From Gammaproteobacteria bacterium (GTDB taxonomy: Bacteria; Pseudomonadota; Gammaproteobacteria; Ga0077536): a stretch of DNA of 50,984 nt. The stretch's first letter is position 1. Every line of letters starts with the position of its first letter. Location of the stretch: positions 65,698 through 116,681 of the forward strand of contig JACQWY010000017.1 of assembly GCA_016209015.1 (NCBI GenBank), in the 5' to 3' direction. The notes below the pieces were generated by a model. It saw only the letters and a list, made by a program, of their open reading frames with translations. It made no database searches and had not been told where the DNA came from. A program made the translations under genes and the position numbers. Positions 41,824 to 50,736 of the stretch are shown here, one piece after another.

Positions 41824-44096
41824 TGGTCTGGTATGCCCATAGCGGGAACGCCCTCGGTGAGTGGCACCGCCTTGCCGATCACCTCGCGAGCGTTTCGAAG
41901 CACGCGAGGAAATTCCTGGCGGGACATCCTGCGGCGGACGAGGCGGCGCTTGCCGGCATGCTGCACGACCTCGGGAAATATGGCGATCGCTTTCAGGCCC
42001 GCTTGCAGGGCAAGGATTCAGGGTTGGACCACTGGTCTCAGGGTGCTTCGCTGGCGCTGACGGAGTTTCATGCCGTTGCGGCAGCGCTGGCGATTGAGGG
42101 CCACCACATCGGGTTACAGCGAGGCAGTACGGATTCGTTGCGGCGACTGATCGGTGAAAATCTTCCATATTCAGTTGTTCCGGGATTAGCGTTATCCGAC
42201 CCGGATCTCTCGCGGCTCCAGTCTCGAGCTGCTGCTGACGGGCTCACATTCGAAAAGCCTGCGTCTACCGCCATTACCTCGTGGAAGCAGCCGGTCGCGG
42301 CGATGCTGGATGTGCGAATGCTGTTTTCCTGCCTGGTCGATGCGGATTTTCTGGATACCGAGGCACATTTCAACGGCGGTTCGCACGGCAAGGACCAGAG
42401 GCAGCCGGGACCCCAATTGGATGCGGCAGTAGCACTGGCTGCTCTCGACGCTCATGTGGCGGGGCTGAGCACGACCACTGAGGCGCAGGTCAACGTCAGA
42501 GACGCGCGAAAGACTCTCTGGGCTTGCGTCATTCGTGCCGGACAGTCATCGCGCGGCCTTTTCACACTGACCGCGCCGACAGGTTCTGGCAAGACACTCG
42601 CCATGCTGCGCTTCGCCCTGGAGCACGCCGCTCGACATGGGATGAAACGAATTGTTCTGGCCGTGCCGTTTCTCACCGTCATCGAGCAAACGGCCCGCGT
42701 TTACGGGCAAGTGTTCGCAGACTTCCCCGGCAACTTCGTGCTGGAACACCACAGCCTGGCCGGCCTGGGCGTCGAAGCGCAACGCCAGGATGCCGAAGGG
42801 GCGGGCGAGCGCCAACGGCGCCTGCTGGCCGAGAACTGGGATGCGCCCATCGTGCTCACGAGCAATGTCCAGTTGCTCGAATCGCTCTTTTCCAATCGAC
42901 CATCCTCTTGCCGCAAACTTCACAACCTCATGGACGCGGTGATCCTGTTCGACGAAGCGCAAAGCCTGCCACAGCATCTGGCGGTGCCGACATTGGCCGC
43001 ACTCTCGCATCTGGCGGAAGCCTATGGCAGCACGGTGGTCTTTGCGACGGCGACCCAACCTGCGTTCGACAGCCTGGACACGGCGGTAAAGAAACATGCT
43101 GCTGACGGTTGGCAGCCGCGCGAAGCGGTCCCGGAGAATCCGGCACTGTTCGCAGCCCTTGAACGCGTCACGGTGCGCTGGCCGGAGCGAGGCAAGAAGC
43201 GCAATTGGGCAGAACTTGCCGACGACGTGCGCAGGGCGAGCCAGGTGCTGGTGGTGGTCAACCTGAAACGTCACGCTTTGGCCCTGCTCGATGCCTTGAC
43301 CGGGACGGACGGCCTGTTTCACCTCTCCACCAATCTCTGCGCCGAACACCGGCGCGCGGTCATGGATGGCGTTCGGGCACGGCTTGCAGCCGGGCAACCC
43401 TGCCGACTGATTTCCACACAATGTGTCGAGGCGGGCGTAGACGTGGACTTCCCGGTCGTGTTCCGCGCCATGGCACCGCTGGAATCGATCGCCCAGGCCG
43501 CGGGCCGCTGCAACCGTGAAGGCAAGCTCAATGATCGGGGGCAGATCGGCGAGGTCGTGGTCTTCGAACCGGACGAGGAAGGCGATTGGCGAAGGCGCTT
43601 CCCGACGCACAGCTACTATCAGGCCGCGCAGGTCACGCAGACCCTGCTCAACCTCAAAGGCAACCTGAACATAAACGATCCGGGCACCTTCCGGGAATAT
43701 TACCGCCGGCTCTATGACCTGAACGATCCCGCCAGCCAGAACGCGAATTTGGACGAAGCGATCAAGGCGCTCGCCTTTCCGGAAATCGCCAGGGCCTACC
43801 GCATCATCGAGAACAACGCAATCCAGGTGCTCGTGCCGTGGGCGGGACGCAAAGCGGCATTCGATGAGCTTGAGCGCGAAGCCGCGACGGCAGGCATCTC
43901 TGCGCAATGGATGCGCCGGGCCCAAGGGCTTGCTGTCAGCGTCTACCGCACCAACGAGGGCCCGCCCGCGTGGGCTATTCCGGCGAAGCTGCGGCACGGC
44001 GGCCATTCCGAAGAGTGGTATGTCCTCGAAGGGGATTACTACGACGAAACCCTCGGCCTGAATCCGCCCAAGGGTGAGCAGGTCTTTATTGCATAG
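41823..44096 (+). CDS. cas3: Cas3 nuclease-helicase, type I-C
   Basis: The 757-aa protein has an N-terminal HD nuclease (His15, His20, His48-Asp49 in GMLHDLGKYG, and DHWSQGA) and an SF2 helicase. The helicase has Walker A APTGSGKT with Lys257, DEAQ box 377-380 (ILFDEAQSLP), motif III FATATQP and motif VI region QAAGRCNREGK. It is recruited by Cascade to unwind and degrade target DNA. The length is normal for the type. Its start overlaps the stop of the HD fragment. A 60-bp gap follows before cas5c. Confidence 0.97.
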   Translation: MVWYAHSGNALGEWHRLADHLASVSKHARKFLAGHPAADEAALAGMLHDLGKYGDRFQARLQGKDSGLDHWSQGASLALTEFHAVAAALAIEGHHIGLQRGSTDSLRRLIGENLPYSVVPGLALSDPDLSRLQSRAAADGLTFEKPASTAITSWKQPVAAMLDVRMLFSCLVDADFLDTEAHFNGGSHGKDQRQPGPQLDAAVALAALDAHVAGLSTTTEAQVNVRDARKTLWACVIRAGQSSRGLFTLTAPTGSGKTLAMLRFALEHAARHGMKRIVLAVPFLTVIEQTARVYGQVFADFPGNFVLEHHSLAGLGVEAQRQDAEGAGERQRRLLAENWDAPIVLTSNVQLLESLFSNRPSSCRKLHNLMDAVILFDEAQSLPQHLAVPTLAALSHLAEAYGSTVVFATATQPAFDSLDTAVKKHAADGWQPREAVPENPALFAALERVTVRWPERGKKRNWAELADDVRRASQVLVVVNLKRHALALLDALTGTDGLFHLSTNLCAEHRRAVMDGVRARLAAGQPCRLISTQCVEAGVDVDFPVVFRAMAPLESIAQAAGRCNREGKLNDRGQIGEVVVFEPDEEGDWRRRFPTHSYYQAAQVTQTLLNLKGNLNINDPGTFREYYRRLYDLNDPASQNANLDEAIKALAFPEIARAYRIIENNAIQVLVPWAGRKAAFDELEREAATAGISAQWMRRAQGLAVSVYRTNEGPPAWAIPAKLRHGGHSEEWYVLEGDYYDETLGLNPPKGEQVFIA

Positions 44097-44156
44097 CGTG
44101 ATTCTTCTCTCCTTCTGGAAGAGGGCAGGTGAGGGGAACTCATTGGAGGAGGACAT

Positions 44157-44918
44157 ATGGCGAACGGTGAACACACCTTGGAAGTCTGGGGTGACCTGGC
44201 CTGCTTCACCCGGCCGGAAATGAAGGTCGAACGATTTTCCTACCCGGTCATCACGCCGTCGGCGGCGCGCGGCATCTTCGACGCCATCTACTGGGACGGC
44301 AAGCGCGAACAGCAGGGAAAGGAATACGTCATGCGGCCGTATTTCTACTGGCAGGTGACTCGAATAGAGGTGCTCGAAGTGCCGCGCTATATCGGGTTGC
44401 GACGAAATGAAGTGAAGGACAAGGCGCCGGCGGACCGGACGATAAGGGCGTGGATGGATGGGCACGAGCCGCCGGAACCGATTTGGGCCGATGGTGGCAA
44501 GGACGAACTGGGCACCGATCAGAAGGGTCGCACGCAGCGTCAGACGATGGCGCTGAAAAATGTCCGCTACCGCCTCACCGCCAGAATCGTCCCGAAATCC
44601 GGCAGTGACTGGGGCAAGCTCAACGCTTGCTTTCAACGGCGTGCGCGGGCGGGGAAGTGTTTCCAGCAACCGTACCTCGGTTGCCGCGAATTTCCGGCTT
44701 TTTTTGACTACGTCGAAGATCCGAGCACGCATTCGCCGAATCCGGTGTCTGACCAGCATTTGGGGCTGATGCTTTACGACGTATTTGACCTCTGCAAGGA
44801 AGTGGTGCGCGACAGCGACGCGCCCTTTATCACGCTTTTCGATGCGTCACTGTGCGGCGGCGTGCTGGCCGTTCCTCCGTTCGATAGTGAAGCAGTGAAA
44901 AAACCGGGGAGGAAATAG
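44157..44918 (+). CDS. cas5c: Cas5c (Cas5d) crRNA-processing Cascade subunit
   Basis: The 253-aa protein has a very strong ribosome site (GGAGGAGG). In type I-C systems, which lack Cas6, this subunit cuts the repeat RNA and then stays on the 5' handle. The N-terminal RAMP-like start is VWGDLACFTRPEMKVERFSYPVITPSAARGIFDAIYW-like over about residues 10-46. The block RQTMALKNVRYRLTARIV near 128-145 contains the Lys expected near the active site. Cas8c starts 2 bp after the stop. Confidence 0.96.
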   Translation: MANGEHTLEVWGDLACFTRPEMKVERFSYPVITPSAARGIFDAIYWDGKREQQGKEYVMRPYFYWQVTRIEVLEVPRYIGLRRNEVKDKAPADRTIRAWMDGHEPPEPIWADGGKDELGTDQKGRTQRQTMALKNVRYRLTARIVPKSGSDWGKLNACFQRRARAGKCFQQPYLGCREFPAFFDYVEDPSTHSPNPVSDQHLGLMLYDVFDLCKEVVRDSDAPFITLFDASLCGGVLAVPPFDSEAVKKPGRK

Positions 44919-44920
44919 CG

Positions 44921-46732
44921 ATGCTGAACGCGTTGGTTGAGTACGCCGAGCGGCAACTCCCGAATTCGGAACCCGGCTTCAGGTCCCGGGAAGTGCGCTG
45001 GAGCGTCGAACTCGCTGGCAATGGAGGGTTTCTCGGCGTCGTCCCCCTTGGCGATGGAAAGCGCGGACAAGACCAGATCCGCTGCCCGGATATGCACGGA
45101 ATGAATGCAGGTGGAAAGTCCCATTTCCTTGTGGAGACGGCGCAGACCGTGGGGCTGCTTTTCAAACCGAACGAAGATCCGAAGAAGATCGCCGGCACAA
45201 AGGTGAAACACCAGTTCTTTGCAGACATGCTGTGTATGGCCGGAACCACGATTCCCACGCTTTCAGTGCTGTCTAGCGTCTTGGTAGACGAGGAGCGGCT
45301 TGCCCAGATTCGCGATGCATTGTCCGAACAGAAAGCGAAACCGACTGATTGGATCGGCTGGCGCATCGATGGCGCTGACCCCCGCGAAAATCCGGACGTA
45401 CAGAATTGGTGGCGAGAATGGAGACGGACTGATCTTGTTGACAGCGCAACTGCCGAGAATGGGGATTCTGAAGTGGGCGGCGACGGCGAAATGCTCTGTC
45501 TGCTCACCGGCGAATCGGTTGCTCCATTACCTACTCACCCAAAAATCATAGGCCTGTCTAGTGTCGGTGGTTTGGGAACCGGTGACGTCATGGTTGGGTT
45601 CGACAAAGCGTCTTTCGGTTCCTACGGTCTCGACCAATCGGCAAACGCCGCGATGGGCGCTGGGGCAACGCAAAAATATGTGGATAGTCTCAACGACCTG
45701 ATCCGGAATCACTCGTACAAGCTGGGCCACTCGCTGGTAGCTCACTGGTTCAAACAGCAGGTTGCGCAGAAGGACGACCCGCTGGAGTGGCTAAATGGAT
45801 TTGAGCCCCAAGAATCAACTGAGGCCTCAGCGTTGGCATCTGCAAAACGCCTTCTATCTTCGATCCGCAACGGTAAACGCGCGGACCTGGGGAACAACTA
45901 TTACTACGCACTGACCATTTCAGGCGCATCCGGTCGCGTCATGGTGCGTGACTGGATGGATGGTCGATTTGAGGATTTATTGCGCAACGTCGAAGCCTGG
46001 TTCAGTGATCTCGAAATTACGAAATGGGACGGTCAGGGAGTAGCGTTTGATCCCAAGTTCTATGAGGTATGTCTCGCCCTGATTAGGAACGATCGCAGCA
46101 AGTCCATTTGGAAGAACTTGGAACAACTCCCCGCGCCCACGGCGGCCTCGCTCTGGAAGGCGGCCGTGCGGGGATTATCTATTCCGCAATCGATCATGGC
46201 GCAGGCATTGGGACGGTTCCGCGCAGAACGGTTTCATCCCAACGACCAGAAGCGCGAAGTGTTTGACCACGCCCGCATGGGCCTCATCAAAGCGTATTTC
46301 GTCCGACTCAAACCTGGAGGTGATGCAACCATGACTGCCTATCTCAATCCTGACCATCCAATCGCGGCCTACCATTGCGGGCGGTTGCTTGCAGTGCTGG
46401 CCAATCTCCAGCGCGCGGCGCTGGGCGATGTGGGTGCCGGCGTGGTGCAGCGTTACTATGCGGCCGCCAGTCAAACGCCTGGTCTGATGCTAGGTCGACT
46501 GGTCGGCAATGCACGGAACCATCTGGGTAAGCTCGAGGGTGGTCTGGCGTATTGGTACGAGAATCAGATTGCCGACGTGATGAGCCGCTTGAAAGACAGC
46601 GCGCCACGCATTCTGGATTTGGAAGGCCAGGGGCTGTTCGCCCTCGGCTACTACCAGCAGCTTGCCGCTCTGCGCGCGGGCAACAAGAACGCCACGTCCG
46701 AATCAATTACCGAACACGGAGAGCCGAAATGA
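44921..46732 (+). CDS. cas8c: Cas8c (Csd1) large Cascade subunit
   Basis: The 603-aa protein opens with [15 protein letters not shown], has the typical [20 protein letters not shown] segment near 190-210 and SFGLDQS-like text after it, and a helical C-terminus. It recognises the PAM and contacts Cas3. AGGAAATAGCG precedes the ATG. GC content is low for this genome: 32 of 60 bases at 45301-45360 against 41 of 60 at 28921-28980. Its stop overlaps the cas7c start (ATGA). The last 133 codons have their own start signal (see cas11c). Confidence 0.95.
   Translation: MLNALVEYAERQLPNSEPGFRSREVRWSVELAGNGGFLGVVPLGDGKRGQDQIRCPDMHGMNAGGKSHFLVETAQTVGLLFKPNEDPKKIAGTKVKHQFFADMLCMAGTTIPTLSVLSSVLVDEERLAQIRDALSEQKAKPTDWIGWRIDGADPRENPDVQNWWREWRRTDLVDSATAENGDSEVGGDGEMLCLLTGESVAPLPTHPKIIGLSSVGGLGTGDVMVGFDKASFGSYGLDQSANAAMGAGATQKYVDSLNDLIRNHSYKLGHSLVAHWFKQQVAQKDDPLEWLNGFEPQESTEASALASAKRLLSSIRNGKRADLGNNYYYALTISGASGRVMVRDWMDGRFEDLLRNVEAWFSDLEITKWDGQGVAFDPKFYEVCLALIRNDRSKSIWKNLEQLPAPTAASLWKAAVRGLSIPQSIMAQALGRFRAERFHPNDQKREVFDHARMGLIKAYFVRLKPGGDATMTAYLNPDHPIAAYHCGRLLAVLANLQRAALGDVGAGVVQRYYAAASQTPGLMLGRLVGNARNHLGKLEGGLAYWYENQIADVMSRLKDSAPRILDLEGQGLFALGYYQQLAALRAGNKNATSESITEHGEPK
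46316..46333 (+). promoter_or_regulatory. Internal Shine-Dalgarno and start codon for Cas11c
   Basis: GGAGG (46316-46320) lies 10 bases before an in-frame ATG (46331). An ATG at 46323 is out of frame. A consensus ribosome site inside a coding gene at exactly this place is what type I-C systems use to make the small subunit. Confidence 0.75.
46331..46732 (+). CDS. cas11c: Cas11c small Cascade subunit from internal start in cas8c
   Basis: The 133 aa are identical to the C-terminus of Cas8c (from [20 protein letters not shown] to the shared stop). It is known for type I-C systems that the cas8c message is also translated from an internal site to give Cas11c, a helical protein that forms the inner belly of Cascade. 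The position, size and helical content here fit, and a strong ribosome site precedes the ATG. Production itself is inferred. Confidence 0.75.
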   Translation: MTAYLNPDHPIAAYHCGRLLAVLANLQRAALGDVGAGVVQRYYAAASQTPGLMLGRLVGNARNHLGKLEGGLAYWYENQIADVMSRLKDSAPRILDLEGQGLFALGYYQQLAALRAGNKNATSESITEHGEPK

Positions 46733-47724
46733 GCGCCATCCAGAACCGCTACGAGTTCCTCTATCTCTTCGATTGCGAGAATGGCAACCCGAACGGCGAT
46801 CCGGATGCGGGCAACAGTCCTCGGATCGACCCGGAGGATATGCACGGACTGGTGTCCGATGTGGCCATCAAGCGGCGCGTACGGAATTACATTCAGACCG
46901 CCTTCGGCAACACCGCGCCCAATGCCGTGTTCGTCGAACATGCAACCAACCTGAATACCAAGATAGCCCTCGGCCATGAAGAATCGGGGGGTATGCCGCC
47001 CTACGATGGGCAGAAGAAGAAATGGGTTACAACGAAAGACAAAGCGAACGGAGCTCGGGCCTGGCTTTGCACGACCTTCTTCGACGTGCGAACCTTTGGC
47101 GCTGTGATGTCAACCGGACCCAATGCCGGTCAGGTGCGCGGCCCGGTACAAGTGGCTTTCTCCCGCTCGCTCGACCCCATATTGCCGATTGATGCGTCGA
47201 TCACCCGCATGGCCGTTGCAGACAACGAGATCAAAGGCGCGAATATCGGTTCGGCTGAATTCCGCGCTTGGGAGGCCAAACAACCAGAGGATGAGCTTCG
47301 CACCATGGGTCGCAAAGCGCTCATTCCATACGGCCTCTACGCCTGCAAGGGCTTCGTCTCCGCGCACCTGGCCGAGGGCACAGGTTTTTCGGACGAAGAC
47401 TTGAAGCATCTCTGGGACGCGCTCAAGGCCATGTGGGACCACGATCGCTCCGCTTCCAAAGGGGTGATGTCCTGCCGCGGACTCTACGTGTTCAAGCACG
47501 TTGGCACCGACAGCGACCAGTCACAGCGTGTCCGCCAGGCTATGCTTGGCTGCGCGCCGGCGCACCGGCTGCTCGATTTCTCCACTCACAAACGGGACGT
47601 CGCGAACGCCATAGTCGACGTAACGAAGGCGACAGACGGCTCACCCCGATCCTTTAGTGACTACGCCGTGACGGTTCACAAGGACAGGCTGCCCGCCGGT
47701 GTGGAGCTGATCGAGTACTACTGA
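46729..47724 (+). CDS. cas7c: Cas7c (Csd2) Cascade backbone subunit
   Basis: This 331-aa protein shares ATGA with the end of cas8c. The family start [20 protein letters not shown] and the segment [25 protein letters not shown] are diagnostic. [26 protein letters not shown] and ITRMAVADN follow. Several copies of Cas7c coat the crRNA spacer. It is somewhat longer than many Csd2 proteins (about 280-300 aa), with no obvious extra domain. Confidence 0.96.
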   Translation: MSAIQNRYEFLYLFDCENGNPNGDPDAGNSPRIDPEDMHGLVSDVAIKRRVRNYIQTAFGNTAPNAVFVEHATNLNTKIALGHEESGGMPPYDGQKKKWVTTKDKANGARAWLCTTFFDVRTFGAVMSTGPNAGQVRGPVQVAFSRSLDPILPIDASITRMAVADNEIKGANIGSAEFRAWEAKQPEDELRTMGRKALIPYGLYACKGFVSAHLAEGTGFSDEDLKHLWDALKAMWDHDRSASKGVMSCRGLYVFKHVGTDSDQSQRVRQAMLGCAPAHRLLDFSTHKRDVANAIVDVTKATDGSPRSFSDYAVTVHKDRLPAGVELIEYY

Positions 47725-47726
47725 GG

Positions 47727-48359
47727 ATGACGAGCAGTGACGACGACCTCATCCCACTCTCGGCGCTCAATCAGTACGCCTACTGCCCGCGGCGCTGCTA
47801 CCTGATTCACGCCGAAGGCGAGTTCCGGGACAACGTGCACACGCTCCGCGGCACGCACGAGCACGAGCGCGTCGACCGGGAGCGGCACGAGGTCAGCGTC
47901 GGCGTGCGTGTTGAGTATGGCCTGCCGGTGTGGAGCCGCCGGCTGAGCCTTACCGGCAAGTGCGATGCGGTGGAGTTTCGGCCGGATGGGGCGGTGTACC
48001 CGGTCGAGTACAAGCACGGCAAGCGCAAGCGCTGGATCAACGACGACTTGCAGCTTGCAGCGCAGGCACTGTGTCTCGAGGAGATGCTCGAGCATCCGGT
48101 GCCCAAAGGGGCGATCTTCCACCAGCAGTCGCGGCGCCGACGCGAAGTCGACGTCGACGGGACTCTGCGGCAGGCCGTTGAGATGACTGCAGAGAATATT
48201 CGGCGGATTCTATCGGGAGGGAAATTGCCGGCGCCGGTGGACGATGCGCGGCGGTGCCCGGAGTGCTCGTTGCACGACACCTGTCAGCCGGAGTTGGCCC
48301 GCGCCGCCGACCGGCTTTCGGAGCTTCGCGATGGACTGTTCGAGCCTGACGATGGGTGA
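47727..48359 (+). CDS. cas4: Cas4 spacer-acquisition nuclease
   Basis: The 210-aa RecB-type nuclease has a [4Fe-4S] cluster site: Cys20 (YCPRRC) with Cys177, Cys180 and Cys186 (CPECSLHDTC). The nuclease core has GKCDAVEFRPDGAVYPVEYKHGK, with the Asp/Glu-x-Lys metal site, and the QLAAQALCLEEM helix. Cas4 trims prespacers and sets PAM choice together with Cas1-Cas2. It begins 2 bp after cas7c. In most I-C loci cas1 follows directly, but here a toxin-antitoxin pair intervenes. Confidence 0.95.
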   Translation: MTSSDDDLIPLSALNQYAYCPRRCYLIHAEGEFRDNVHTLRGTHEHERVDRERHEVSVGVRVEYGLPVWSRRLSLTGKCDAVEFRPDGAVYPVEYKHGKRKRWINDDLQLAAQALCLEEMLEHPVPKGAIFHQQSRRRREVDVDGTLRQAVEMTAENIRRILSGGKLPAPVDDARRCPECSLHDTCQPELARAADRLSELRDGLFEPDDG

Positions 48360-48391
48360 AGGAATCGGGTTTTGCTAAGCTGAGGCCGTTG

Positions 48392-48404
48392 CGCCAATGT
48401 GGCG
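48392..48404. promoter_or_regulatory. Small dyad before the toxin-antitoxin genes
   Basis: CGCCA-ATG-TGGCG forms a 5+3+5 inverted repeat in the 107-bp gap between cas4 and the antitoxin gene. It could be an operator for self-regulation of the pair. The gap is large for this operon, so a separate promoter is likely, but I see no convincing -35/-10 pair. Confidence 0.3.
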
Positions 48405-48466
48405 TTTAGGCTGACGATACGGTGGGCGGGAAACGGCGCGTTGTCCTTCGCCTCTAAACCTATGGA

Positions 48467-48769
48467 ATGCATGCAGTGAATAGAGCCACAGTTCTCGCGT
48501 TACTGAACGGGCATCGAGACGAACTGCGGAGCCGGTTCGGCGCCAAGCGACTAGCGCTGTTCGGGTCGGCGGCGCGGGACGAACTGCGCGAGGAGAGTGA
48601 CATCGATGTGCTGGTGGAATTCGAGGGCCCTGCGACGTTCGACGGCTATTTTGATCTCAAGGCGCATCTGGAGCAACTGCTGGGACGGCGAGTCGATCTC
48701 GTCACGGAAAAGGGTCTTAAGCCCCGCGCGCGCCGGCAGGTCGAGAAGGATCTGATACGTGTCGCGTAG
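48467..48769 (+). CDS. mntA: MNT-domain antitoxin (MntA-like nucleotidyltransferase)
   Basis: The 100-aa minimal nucleotidyltransferase carries an intact GSX10DXD active site (GSAARDELREESDID). It contains the KRLALFGS start of the family fold and ends in the LGRRVDLVTEKGLKP segment. In known MntA/HepT pairs this enzyme blocks the HEPN toxin by transferring AMP groups to its active-site tyrosine. The toxin gene overlaps its end by 11 bases. The start could also be GTG 48476. It sits between cas4 and cas1, reading with them. Confidence 0.9.
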   Translation: MHAVNRATVLALLNGHRDELRSRFGAKRLALFGSAARDELREESDIDVLVEFEGPATFDGYFDLKAHLEQLLGRRVDLVTEKGLKPRARRQVEKDLIRVA

Positions 48770-49106
48770 TTGGTTGCTCTATCTCGACGATCTGATCCCA
48801 AGCGCCGAGAAGATCGTGCGCATGGTGTCCGGCCGCACACTCGATAGCTTCAATGCCGACGAGGCGGTTTTTGACGCCGTGCTGTTCAACCTGCAAGTGA
48901 TTGGCGAAGCGGCCAAGAAACTCCCGGACGAGGTGCGGGCCACAATGCCGGAAGCGGGCGGTTCCGGGCCAGCGCGCATGCGCGACCTGATCGCGCATCA
49001 CTACTTCGCTGTGGACGCCGAGATGATCTGGGAGGTGGCCACGGTGCACGTGCCCCGACTGCTTGCGGAGGCGCGGGAGATTCGGAGCAAGGCCGATCGG
49101 GTATGA
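48759..49106 (+). CDS. hepT: HEPN-domain toxin (HepT-like RNase)
   Basis: The 115-aa helical protein runs from a GTG overlapping the mntA gene. The HEPN RNase motif RX4HXY is complete: Arg75, His80, Tyr82 in RDLIAHHYF. The N-terminal helices (LDDLIPSAEKIVRMV, FDAVLFNLQVIGEAAKKLPDEVR) match HepT. Tyr82 is the expected target of modification by the MNT partner. All key residues are intact in both genes, so the pair is probably functional. It is followed by 120 bp without a gene before cas1. Confidence 0.92.
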   Translation: MSRSWLLYLDDLIPSAEKIVRMVSGRTLDSFNADEAVFDAVLFNLQVIGEAAKKLPDEVRATMPEAGGSGPARMRDLIAHHYFAVDAEMIWEVATVHVPRLLAEAREIRSKADRV

Positions 49107-49226
49107 CGGTGGGCGCGCTTTCACGCATACCGCGTGGCTTTGATCGTGCTATTCGAGTGCGCGCGGTAAGGGTGGATGATTCCGTCGGTCTCGGGACTGG
49201 CGAGCGGCTGAATTGCCAAGCGGCAG

Positions 49227-50261
49227 ATGACCGTTCTTCTTAATACGCTTTACGTCACCACGCCCGAGGCATACTTGCGCCTCGAAGGCGAAACGGTGTG
49301 CGTGATGGTGGAAAAGGAAAAGCGGCTGCAGGTGCCGCTGCATCACTTGGGAAGTGTCGTCAACTTCGGAGACGTGATGCTGAGCCCAGCCCTGCTCGGA
49401 CGCTGCATGGAGGAGGGGCGGAGCGTGGTATGGCTGGAACGAGGAGGTCGATTCCGCGCTCGCATGGAAGGTCCGGTGAACGGCAATATTCTCCTGCGTC
49501 AGGCGCAATACCGTGCGGCCGACGATGGGGCGAAAACGATCGAAGTTTCTCGCGCCTTCCTTGCGGGCAAGCTGCGCAACAGCCGGAATGTGTTGCTCCG
49601 AGGTGCGCGCGACAGCCAGGATGACGGCGAGCGCGCCGCGCTCGTGCAGAACGCACGGCTCGTGGCGGGCCATCTTCGCAAACTCCCGCATGCTCCGGAC
49701 CTCGATAGTCTTCGCGGCGAGGAAGGCGACGCCGCTCGCATTTACTTCCAGTCAATGCGGAGTCTCATGCGGGCGCCGGTGCGGGGCGATTTCTCGTTCG
49801 ACGCACGGACTCGCCGGCCGCCGACCGACCCCATGAACGCGATGTTGTCGTTCTTGTACGCAGTCTTGCTCCATGACTGCCGGAGTGCGCTCGAAACCGT
49901 GGGGCTCGATCCGCAGCTCGGGTTTCTGCACGCGGTGCGCCCGGGCCGTGCCGCGTTGGCGCTCGACCTGATGGAGGAGTTCCGTTCCGTGATAGCCGAT
50001 CGGTTGGCACTGACGCTGATAAACCGCGGCCAGATACAAATCGGTCACTTCGAGAAACGCGAAGGCGGTGCTGTCTTGCTCAACGATGATGGCCGCAAAA
50101 TCGTAATTACGGCCTATCAAGAGCGGAAACTGGAAACCCTGACGCATCCGGTGCTGGAGCAGCAGGTGCCAATTGGTTTGCTGGCGCACGTCCAGGCACG
50201 CCTGCTGGCTCGCCATCTGCGAGGCGACGCGGCCGCATACGTGCCCTATCTTCATCGGTGA
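49227..50261 (+). CDS. cas1: Cas1 integrase
   Basis: The 344-aa core adaptation enzyme inserts new spacers at the leader end. The metal-binding residues are Glu166 ([12 protein letters not shown]), His235 ([10 protein letters not shown]) and Glu250/251 (LDLMEEFRS). The N-terminal domain [18 protein letters not shown] is of the I-C type. The ribosome site is weak (AAGCGGCAG). It follows the toxin-antitoxin pair after 120 bp and is 7 bp from cas2. Confidence 0.96.
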   Translation: MTVLLNTLYVTTPEAYLRLEGETVCVMVEKEKRLQVPLHHLGSVVNFGDVMLSPALLGRCMEEGRSVVWLERGGRFRARMEGPVNGNILLRQAQYRAADDGAKTIEVSRAFLAGKLRNSRNVLLRGARDSQDDGERAALVQNARLVAGHLRKLPHAPDLDSLRGEEGDAARIYFQSMRSLMRAPVRGDFSFDARTRRPPTDPMNAMLSFLYAVLLHDCRSALETVGLDPQLGFLHAVRPGRAALALDLMEEFRSVIADRLALTLINRGQIQIGHFEKREGGAVLLNDDGRKIVITAYQERKLETLTHPVLEQQVPIGLLAHVQARLLARHLRGDAAAYVPYLHR

Positions 50262-50268
50262 GGGAATC

Positions 50269-50559
50269 ATGCTGATCCTGGTCACCTACGATGTATCTAC
50301 CGAGACGAAGGCGGGTCGCCGACGGCTCAGGCGCGTTGCCAAAGCGTGCCAGAATTACGGACAACGAGTGCAGAAGTCCGTTTTCGAATGCACTGTAGAT
50401 GCCGCAACCTATGAGATTCTGGAGAAACATCTGCTTGACGAGATCGACACTGTCGAGGATAGCCTCCGCGTGTACCGGTTGACGGAGCCGTTGAAAGACC
50501 ATGTCAAGGAGTTCGGGAATTTCAAGGCAGTCAATTTCGATGCTCCTCTGGTCGTATAG
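50269..50559 (+). CDS. cas2: Cas2 adaptation protein
   Basis: The 96-aa ferredoxin-fold protein forms the structural bridge of the Cas1-Cas2 integrase. It starts [16 protein letters not shown] with the conserved Asp8 and ends in FDAPLVV. I chose ATG 50269 over the longer frame to 50173 because the conserved beta strand begins there. It is the last cas gene before the leader. Confidence 0.95.
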   Translation: MLILVTYDVSTETKAGRRRLRRVAKACQNYGQRVQKSVFECTVDAATYEILEKHLLDEIDTVEDSLRVYRLTEPLKDHVKEFGNFKAVNFDAPLVV

Positions 50560-50736
50560 CGCGAACCGCAAGCGGTGGCGAATTCGCCGGCTGGTTCGCG
50601 CGAGGTGTAAGTCATTATTGGAAAAAACAATTCGCTGGAAGGAAGCAGTGCAGACATGCGATGACAGTCGCGCTCCTCGGGGGTTCGCGAACTTCGGTGC
50701 AAATTCTGTTGAAGTTGATGGCCTTATTCTTGGGCC
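50560..50736 (+). promoter_or_regulatory. CRISPR leader
   Basis: The 177 bp between cas2 and the first repeat are partly AT-rich (for example GTCATTATTGGAAAAAAC at about 50611-50628), as leaders are. The start contains nested inverted repeats, GCGAACC / GGTTCGC (50561-50567 with 50593-50599) around the palindrome GGCGAATTCGCC (50577-50588), which could end the cas transcript. The array promoter should lie further on. Long reverse frames across it are meaningless. Confidence 0.7.

Noticed and set aside
42546..44759. 737-codon minus-strand frame across cas3 and cas5c
   Set aside because: It crosses two confirmed cas genes and their gap, and no domain is visible.
48360..49226. Degenerate CRISPR repeat or crRNA-like antitoxin near the toxin genes
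   Set aside because: I looked for pieces of the repeat (ATTGAAAC, GCCCGCTC) in the gaps around the toxin-antitoxin pair and saw none; the antitoxin is a protein.
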